Source: Bacilli bacterium
Lineage (GTDB): Bacteria > Bacillota_I > Bacilli_A > RF39 > UBA660
Length of the DNA stretch: 27,712 bases
Assembly (NCBI GenBank): GCA_029004695.1
Contig: JAQVZB010000004.1
Location: 1 to 27,712 of the forward strand
Direction of reading: 5' to 3'
Shown here: positions 22,966 through 27,712 of the stretch, in pieces
How the letters are laid out: each line of letters opens with the position of its first letter
Numbering within the stretch: position 1 is the stretch's first letter
Program-made: the position numbers and the translations under genes
The notes under the pieces: model-generated
Seen by the model: only the letters and a program-made list of their open reading frames with translations
Databases searched by the model: none
Told to the model about the DNA's origin: nothing

Positions 22966-24236
22966 TAACTTTTTAATCTTCCTTTTCTTCTTCCCATATA
23001 ACTTCTAGAAATTATACTACTTTCTAATTGTTTATAAGTTTCAAGGGCAACCCCAACAACAATTAATAGTCCGGTTCCACCTAATGAAACTTGAGCAGGT
23101 AATTTCGTAACTCCAGAAAATATTATTGGTAAAGCTGATATTATCATTAAATATATTGTTCCTACAATTGTAAGTCTTGATATTACATATCTTAAATATT
23201 CACTTGTTTTATCACCAGGAGTTATTCCCGGAATATAACTTCGATTTTTATCTAGATTTTTGGCCATATCATCTGGATTTAATTGAAGTAAAGTATAAAA
23301 ATAACCAAAGACAAAGATTAATAACATATAGATTAAAAATCCTGAGTAACTGGTGTATGTTACATACTTTTCAACAAAATCGACAACTGATTCTTTATTT
23401 GATACTTGTGCAAATAATGAGGGAATTCCAATAAGGGCTGATGCAAATATTACTGGTATTACTCCGGCAGAATTTAATTTAATCGGAATAAAAGATTTAT
23501 TTCCACCATACGCGCTCGATGTACGAGTACTATATTGAATCGGAATTCTTCGATCAGCTGTTTGGATATATATAATTCCAACAACAATAAATAAATAAAG
23601 TAGCACAAATATCGCAAATAATATTAAGCCCGTCCAAGTTGTAAATGTACTTCCTAATACTAATTCTTGATAAGCAATTATAAATGAACTAGGTAAAGTA
23701 TTGATAATTCCTGCCATTATGATTAATGACATCCCATTACCTATCCCTTTTTTAGTGATCGCATCTCCTAACCAAAGTAAGAAGGCTGTACCTGCTGTTA
23801 ATATTAAGGTTGTTTTTATAATTTCAATAGTTCCTGCATTTGCTAAAAACGCATATGAGAATACATAACCTTGAATAAAAGCAAAACCAATCCCTAAATA
23901 ACGATTTATTTTATTTATTTTTTGTTTTCCTACAGCTCCTTGTTCTTTTAACTCTTTAAAATAAGGAATTACATCCATTTGTAATAATTGAGTTATAATC
24001 GATGCTGTAATATAAGGCATTACCCCTAATGCAAAAATCGAAAATGTTTTTAAACTTCCCCCACTCATTAAGTTAAGTAATTCTAGAAATCCTAAATTTT
24101 TACTTATTTCTTTAGCACCTGGAACAACAATATTAGTTCCAACTGCAAATACTGCTAAGCATATTAAAGTAAACCAAATTCTTTTTCTTAAATCTTTATT
24201 TGTAGGGCTAAATAAACCTTTTAGGCTTGAAAACAT
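22965..24236 (-). CDS. secY: Protein translocase subunit SecY
   Basis: SecY is the channel for export of proteins such as the protease, ComEA and surface proteins encoded in this window. The 423-residue protein has ten membrane helices, the plug region after helix 1 (about 40-70), cytosolic loops with A-D-R-R-I-P-I-Q-Y and the typical Y-M-G-R-R near the end. Its ATG begins immediately after the rplO stop. No secE or secG is in the window. Confidence 0.98.
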   Translation of the reverse strand: MFSSLKGLFSPTNKDLRKRIWFTLICLAVFAVGTNIVVPGAKEISKNLGFLELLNLMSGGSLKTFSIFALGVMPYITASIITQLLQMDVIPYFKELKEQGAVGKQKINKINRYLGIGFAFIQGYVFSYAFLANAGTIEIIKTTLILTAGTAFLLWLGDAITKKGIGNGMSLIIMAGIINTLPSSFIIAYQELVLGSTFTTWTGLILFAIFVLLYLFIVVGIIYIQTADRRIPIQYSTRTSSAYGGNKSFIPIKLNSAGVIPVIFASALIGIPSLFAQVSNKESVVDFVEKYVTYTSYSGFLIYMLLIFVFGYFYTLLQLNPDDMAKNLDKNRSYIPGITPGDKTSEYLRYVISRLTIVGTIYLMIISALPIIFSGVTKLPAQVSLGGTGLLIVVGVALETYKQLESSIISRSYMGRRKGRLKS

Positions 24237-24677
24237 TTAAATCACCTCTGCAGTTCCGCCAGCTTTTTCAATTTTGGTAACAGCAGCACTTGAAAAGCGA
24301 TGTGCTTTGATAGTGATTTTTTTCTCTAAATTCCCATTACCAAGAACTTTAATTCCTGATAATGCTTTTTTAATTATCCCTAAATCTTTTAAAGTTTGAG
24401 GAGTTACAACATCACCATCATTAAATCGATTTAAATCATCTAAATTGACTAAGGCAAATTCCTTTTTGAAACGATTATTATTAAACCCTCGTTTAGGTAA
24501 TCTTTCAAATAATTTACTTTGTCCGCCTTGGAACCAAGCAGGAATGCTAGCACCACTTCTAGATTTTTGGCCTTTTTCTCCTCGACCTGATGTTTTACCA
24601 GTACCTGATCCTGTTCCACGACCAACTCTTTTTACTTTTTTAGCTTCGGGAGTTTTATTTAATTCATGTAATTTCAT
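24237..24677 (-). CDS. rplO: Large ribosomal subunit protein uL15
   Basis: L15 is an early-to-mid assembly protein of the 50S subunit. The 146-residue protein has the glycine-rich basic N-terminus (V-G-R-G-T-G-S-G-T-G-K-T-S-G-R-G) and the core G-G-Q-S-K-L-F-E-R-L-P-K-R-G-F near 52. Its Shine-Dalgarno is inside the last codons of rpsE, and the ATG is only 1 base after the rpsE stop, which leaves no room for rpmD. Confidence 0.97.
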   Translation of the reverse strand: MKLHELNKTPEAKKVKRVGRGTGSGTGKTSGRGEKGQKSRSGASIPAWFQGGQSKLFERLPKRGFNNNRFKKEFALVNLDDLNRFNDGDVVTPQTLKDLGIIKKALSGIKVLGNGNLEKKITIKAHRFSSAAVTKIEKAGGTAEVI

Positions 24678-24678
24678 C

Positions 24679-25230
24679 TTATAATTCCTCCTTAGTCTTG
24701 CCTCTTAATTTAGCTATATGTTCAGGTGTGCGTACTGATATTAAAGCTTCTAAAGTAGCTTTAGCAACATTAACTTGAGTATTAGAACCAAGGGATTTAG
24801 ATACAATATCTTTAATTCCGGCTATTTCAACAACAGAACGAACAGCACCTCCGGCTATTACTCCATTACCTTCTTTAGCTGGTTTAATTAATACTTTAGC
24901 TTTACCAACTACTCCAGTAGCTTCATGAGGTATCGTGCGACCATCTTCTAATGAGATTTTAAATAAATTTTTATTAGCTGCTTGAATACCTTTTTTTATT
25001 GCTTCTGGTACTTCATTGGCTTTTCCAGTTCCAATACCTACTAAGCCTTTTCCATCTCCTACTACCATTGTAGCAGAAAATCTAAAAGAACGACCACCTT
25101 TAGTAACTTTAGTAACACGAGAAATAGAAATCACTTTTTCTTCTAAAAGTTTTTTCTTTGGTTCAAATTTTTTCTTAAATTCTTTTTTACCATCTTTATT
25201 AAATGGTTTCTTAAATTCTTTATTATCCAT
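24679..25230 (-). CDS. rpsE: Small ribosomal subunit protein uS5 with lysine-rich N-terminal extension
   Basis: S5 helps decoding accuracy at the mRNA entry side. The conserved body starts near residue 29 (LEEKVISISRVTKVTKGGRS) and includes GDGKGLVGIGTGKANEVPEA near 58. It ends in ISVRTPEHIAKLRGKTKEEL. The first about 28 residues (K-E-F-K-K-P-F-N-K-D-G-K-K-E-F-K-K-K) are a basic extension, making the protein 183 residues against about 166 in model bacteria. An ATG closer to the core was not seen, so the extension looks real. Confidence 0.96.
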   Translation of the reverse strand: MDNKEFKKPFNKDGKKEFKKKFEPKKKLLEEKVISISRVTKVTKGGRSFRFSATMVVGDGKGLVGIGTGKANEVPEAIKKGIQAANKNLFKISLEDGRTIPHEATGVVGKAKVLIKPAKEGNGVIAGGAVRSVVEIAGIKDIVSKSLGSNTQVNVAKATLEALISVRTPEHIAKLRGKTKEEL

Positions 25231-25241
25231 GTTTCCTCCTA

Positions 25242-25598
25242 CTAAATTTCTAATCCATTAGCGCGAGCTGCATCAGCAAGAGCTGCAACACGGCCGTGAT
25301 ATAGGTAACCGCCTCTATCAAAAACAACTTTTTTGATTTTTAATTTAGCACATTTTTTAGCAATGTCTACTCCTACTAAAGCTGCACCTTCTTTGTTACC
25401 ACCATTTTTAATCTTTAATTCAACACTTGAAGAGCTAGCTAAAGTAGTACCTAATACATCATCGATAATTTGAACAAATATTTCTTTATTAGACCTAAAT
25501 ACATTTAATCTTGGTATTTCTTTCGTACCAGAAATATTATTACGAACACGATTATGTCTTTTTTGTCTTATATCATTTCGAGATTCTTTTTTAATCAT
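25242..25598 (-). CDS. rplR: Large ribosomal subunit protein uL18
   Basis: L18 binds 5S rRNA with L5 and brings it to the 50S subunit. The 118-residue protein has a basic N-terminus (R-Q-K-R-H-N-R-V-R-N-N-I-S-G-T), PRLNVFRSNKEIFVQIIDD near 29, and the FDRGGYLYHGRVAALADAAR motif near 94. It is 11 bases after rplF and has AGGAGG before its ATG. Confidence 0.97.
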   Translation of the reverse strand: MIKKESRNDIRQKRHNRVRNNISGTKEIPRLNVFRSNKEIFVQIIDDVLGTTLASSSSVELKIKNGGNKEGAALVGVDIAKKCAKLKIKKVVFDRGGYLYHGRVAALADAARANGLEI

Positions 25599-25609
25599 CT
25601 TATTTCCTC

Positions 25610-26149
25610 CTATTTAGCTGCTTTCTTACCTTCTTTGCGTCTTACAATTTCGCCTTTATAACGAATCCCTTTACCTTTATATGGTTCTGGTTTTCTAATT
25701 TTACGAATATTAGCCGCAAATTCAGTTACTTTTTGTTTATCAATTCCAGAAACTATTAGTTCTGTTGTTGATGGACTTTCTACTTTTAAATATTCAGGGG
25801 CATAAACTACTACGGGATTTGAATATCCAGCATTAACAGTAATTTTATTACCAGATACATTAAATCTATATCCTACTCCAACTGTTTCTAAGGCTTTTTC
25901 AAAACCATCTTTTACTCCTATAATCATATTATTAATAAGAGCGGTTGTTGTACCATGAATACTTTTAGCAAATTTTGTTTCATTTATTCTTTTACATGAG
26001 ATTTTATTATCATTCATTTCAATTTTAATTAAATCATTAAATGTATTTTCTAATTCTCCTTTAGGTCCTTTTACGACAACATGATTATTATCTATTGTTA
26101 CACTAACACCTTCGGGAATAGTTAAAATTTTATTTCCTATTCTACTCAT
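25610..26149 (-). CDS. rplF: Large ribosomal subunit protein uL6
   Basis: L6 lies near the factor-binding centre and contacts EF-Tu and EF-G. It has 179 residues with two similar alpha-beta domains. The N-terminus is MSRIGNKILTIPEGVSV, and the conserved end is IRKIRKPEPYKGKGIRYKGE. It follows rpsH by 12 bases. Confidence 0.97.
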   Translation of the reverse strand: MSRIGNKILTIPEGVSVTIDNNHVVVKGPKGELENTFNDLIKIEMNDNKISCKRINETKFAKSIHGTTTALINNMIIGVKDGFEKALETVGVGYRFNVSGNKITVNAGYSNPVVVYAPEYLKVESPSTTELIVSGIDKQKVTEFAANIRKIRKPEPYKGKGIRYKGEIVRRKEGKKAAK

Positions 26150-26161
26150 AAGTTATTTTCC

Positions 26162-26557
26162 TTACCAAATATAGGCAAGTACTTCTCCTCCTAGACTATT
26201 TTCTCTAGCTTTCTTATCAGTCATTACTCCCTTTGAAGTAGATATGATAGCTATTCCTAATCCATTAAGCACTCTAGGAAGTTCATCATTTTTAACATAT
26301 ACACGTAAACCAGGTTTACTTATTCTTTTTAAACCTACAATTACTCTTTCTTTTTTATTATCACCATACTTTAAAGTAAGGGTTAATTTATTGCCTTTGG
26401 TACTTTTTTCTTCCACAAAATCACTAATATATCCTTCTTCTTTAAGAATTTTAGCGATTTCATTAGTTATTTTAGTTCCAATTACATCAACATTTTTGTA
26501 TTTCATTTGATTTGCATTACGAATTCTCGTAAGCATATCTGCTATTGTATCAGTCAT
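26162..26557 (-). CDS. rpsH: Small ribosomal subunit protein uS8
   Basis: S8 binds helix 21 of 16S rRNA; in E. coli it also represses the spc operon. The 131-residue protein begins TDTIADMLTRIRNANQMKY and ends in STSKGVMTDKKARENSLGGE, the family's most conserved stretch. No matching operator was identified near rplE. Confidence 0.97.
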   Translation of the reverse strand: MTDTIADMLTRIRNANQMKYKNVDVIGTKITNEIAKILKEEGYISDFVEEKSTKGNKLTLTLKYGDNKKERVIVGLKRISKPGLRVYVKNDELPRVLNGLGIAIISTSKGVMTDKKARENSLGGEVLAYIW

Positions 26558-26570
26558 AATTACTTCCTTT

Positions 26571-26756
26571 CTACCAACTAGATTTTTTTACACCTGGAAT
26601 TTTACCTTCATTTGCTAGTTCCCTAAAACAAATACGGCATAAACCAAATTTACGTAAAACTCCATGAGGTCTTCCACAACGATTACAACGAGTGTAAGCT
26701 CTAACTTTAAATTTAGGTTCTCTTTGATTCTTTACTACTAAACTTTTCTTTGCCAT
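26571..26756 (-). CDS. rpsN: Small ribosomal subunit protein uS14, zinc type
   Basis: The 61-residue zinc form of S14 has two CxxC pairs (C24-N-R-C27 and C40-R-I-C43) and ends in GKIPGVKKSSW. I use the ATG at 26756; an in-frame upstream frame adds 11 residues (MDFHLESRRLL) but overlaps the end of rplE and does not match the family. An AGG lies about 9 bases upstream. The zinc form indicates no substitution by the Cys-free S14 seen in zinc-starved bacteria, at least at this locus. Confidence 0.96.
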   Translation of the reverse strand: MAKKSLVVKNQREPKFKVRAYTRCNRCGRPHGVLRKFGLCRICFRELANEGKIPGVKKSSW

Positions 26757-26766
26757 TAACAATCGC

Positions 26767-27306
26767 CTACTTTCTAAATGGAAGTCCAAAGCCTTTTAAT
26801 AAAGCAAAAGCTTCTTCATTTGTTTTTGCTGTTGTAACAAAAACAATATCCATACCTCTTATTTTTAAAACATTATCATATTCTATTTCCGGAAAAATTA
26901 ATTGTTCTTTAATTCCTAGAGTATAATTTCCAAATCCATCAAATGCATTAGGATTTATTCCCCTAAAGTCACGAACACGAGGAAGAGAAACTTTTATTAG
27001 TTTTTCTAAAAAAACATACATATTTTGTCCTCTTAAAGTAACTTTAGCTCCAATATTTTGTCCTTCTCTTAATTTAAATCCTGCAATTGATTTACGAGCC
27101 TTAGTAATAACAGCTTTTTGTCCAGTTATTGTTTCTAAATCTTTAGCAGCAGCTTCGACAAATTTTGAATCATGTGCTCCATCTCCAGCTCCAATATTTA
27201 TAACAATTTTTTCTAATCTAGGAACTTCCATTTTAGAAGAATAACTAAATTCTTTCATTAAACTAGGAAGTATTTCCTTATTATATAATTCTTTTAAACT
27301 ATTCAT
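26767..27306 (-). CDS. rplE: Large ribosomal subunit protein uL5
   Basis: L5 binds 5S rRNA and the P-site tRNA. I start at the ATG at 27306 (179 residues; M-N-S-L-K-E-L-Y-N-K-E), 6 bases after AGGTG and overlapping the rplX stop. A GTG three codons upstream falls in the Shine-Dalgarno. Signatures are EKIVINIGAGDG near 33, ITKARKSIAGFKLREGQNIG near 76 and LPRVRDFRG near 112. Confidence 0.97.
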   Translation of the reverse strand: MNSLKELYNKEILPSLMKEFSYSSKMEVPRLEKIVINIGAGDGAHDSKFVEAAAKDLETITGQKAVITKARKSIAGFKLREGQNIGAKVTLRGQNMYVFLEKLIKVSLPRVRDFRGINPNAFDGFGNYTLGIKEQLIFPEIEYDNVLKIRGMDIVFVTTAKTNEEAFALLKGFGLPFRK

Positions 27307-27607
27307 TAGTTTCACCTACTTTTTTTTCTTTTTTAGTAGATTTGGCTTTAGTTGTTTTTTTAACTTCTTTTTTAACTTCCTTTTTATCAGAACTTATTAC
27401 TTTTACATTCGATACATGAATCGGATTTTCAGTTTCTAAAATACCACCGGTTTCTTTAGCTTTACCAGGTTTCATATGTCTTTTAACCATATTAATTCCT
27501 TCAACTACAACACGGTCTTTATTTTTTAAAGTTACTGTTACTTTACCTTCTTTGCCTTTATCTTTACCGGCAAGAATTTTTACTTTATCTCCAACTTTAA
27601 CTTTCAT
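27299..27607 (-). CDS. rplX: Large ribosomal subunit protein uL24 with lysine-rich tail
   Basis: L24 is one of the first proteins to bind 23S rRNA. The KOW-type core (residues 1-72; VGDKVKILAGKDKGKEGKV near 5) is normal and includes the G-I-L-E-T-E-N-P-I-H motif. The last 30 residues are a low-complexity, lysine-rich tail (K-K-E-V repeats) that ends by overlapping rplE. The tail is absent from most model L24 proteins but such extensions occur in AT-rich Bacillota. Confidence 0.96.
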   Translation of the reverse strand: MKVKVGDKVKILAGKDKGKEGKVTVTLKNKDRVVVEGINMVKRHMKPGKAKETGGILETENPIHVSNVKVISSDKKEVKKEVKKTTKAKSTKKEKKVGETNE

Positions 27608-27615
27608 AAATCCTC

Positions 27616-27712
27616 CTATAAAACCTCAGGTGCTAATGAAATAATCTTAGTGAAATCTTTATCACGAAGTTCACGAGCAACTGGTCCTAATACTCTTGTA
27701 CCAACTGGACTT
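27616..27712 (-). CDS. rplN: Large ribosomal subunit protein uL14 (partial, C-terminal end)
   Basis: Only the last 31 codons are in the window; the gene continues past the right edge. The peptide SPVGTRVLGPVARELRDKDF and the final K-I-I-S-L-A-P-E-V-L are the conserved end of L14, which contacts 16S rRNA in an intersubunit bridge. It ends in TAG 8 bases before the rplX ATG, the usual spc order. Confidence 0.96.
   Translation of the reverse strand, partial: SPVGTRVLGPVARELRDKDFTKIISLAPEVL

Noticed and set aside
23177..23538. Plus-strand frames inside secY
   Set aside because: They are complementary shadows of a highly conserved gene and lack ribosome sites.
26757..26789. Longer start for rpsN
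   Set aside because: It adds 11 residues foreign to S14 and overlaps the rplE coding end.
1..27712. Mycoplasma genetic code (TGA as tryptophan)
   Set aside because: TGA ends adk, map, ymfF, one comEA and the cohesin gene exactly where overlapping starts occur, and tryptophan is encoded by TGG.

Overview
The window (27.7 kb, very AT-rich) comes from a low-GC Gram-positive-type bacterium. Gene content (rpsO-pnp, a comEA/comEC cluster, a ymfF/ymfH pair, the spc/alpha ribosomal operon with adk-map-infA) points to Bacillota or Mycoplasmatota-like gut lineages such as RF39. That placement is inference. TGA acts as a normal stop in several tight ATGA overlaps (adk/map, comEA/comEA, cohesin/protease), so the standard bacterial code applies, not the Mycoplasma code. 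TTG start codons are common. No rRNA, tRNA or CRISPR array was seen.

Layout, left to right, almost all on the minus strand. 1-113: the first 12 codons of a probable IS30-type transposase plus a terminator hairpin. 121-2741: rpsO-pnp. 2753-3489: a small HTH regulator and a membrane protein, with a consensus promoter and a candidate operator. 3502-8301: a two-gene operon for a membrane-anchored cohesin-like surface protein and a secreted papain-like protease ending in a dockerin. 8413-11764: two comEA paralogues and comEC (DNA uptake). 11801-14343: the M16 pair ymfF/ymfH. 14401-15179: divergent deoD, the only plus-strand gene. 15182-17792: an operon of cytosolic thioredoxin, CcdA-type transmembrane reductase fused to an outer thioredoxin domain, and a cysteine desulfurase. 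17803-18633: a TtcA-family PP-loop enzyme. 18651-19097: two copies of a promoter plus twin-hairpin RNA cassette flanking a BspA-type gene remnant. 19134-27712: the spc/alpha operon from the end of rplN to rplQ, including secY, adk, map and infA, but without rpmD.

Two stretches stand out. The first is the cohesin/dockerin pair, which looks like a minimal cell-surface docking system for one protease rather than a cellulosome. The second is the duplicated hairpin cassette. Its terminator stem differs between copies at six positions, every one of which preserves pairing on the minus-strand RNA (two compensatory pair swaps and two G-U/A-U exchanges). That is direct evidence for a selected RNA structure upstream of the ttcA-like gene. 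A thiol theme (outer thioredoxin/CcdA relay, four-cysteine linkers in both ComEA proteins, a Cys pair in the cohesin-like domain) may link several secreted products here. That link is inference.
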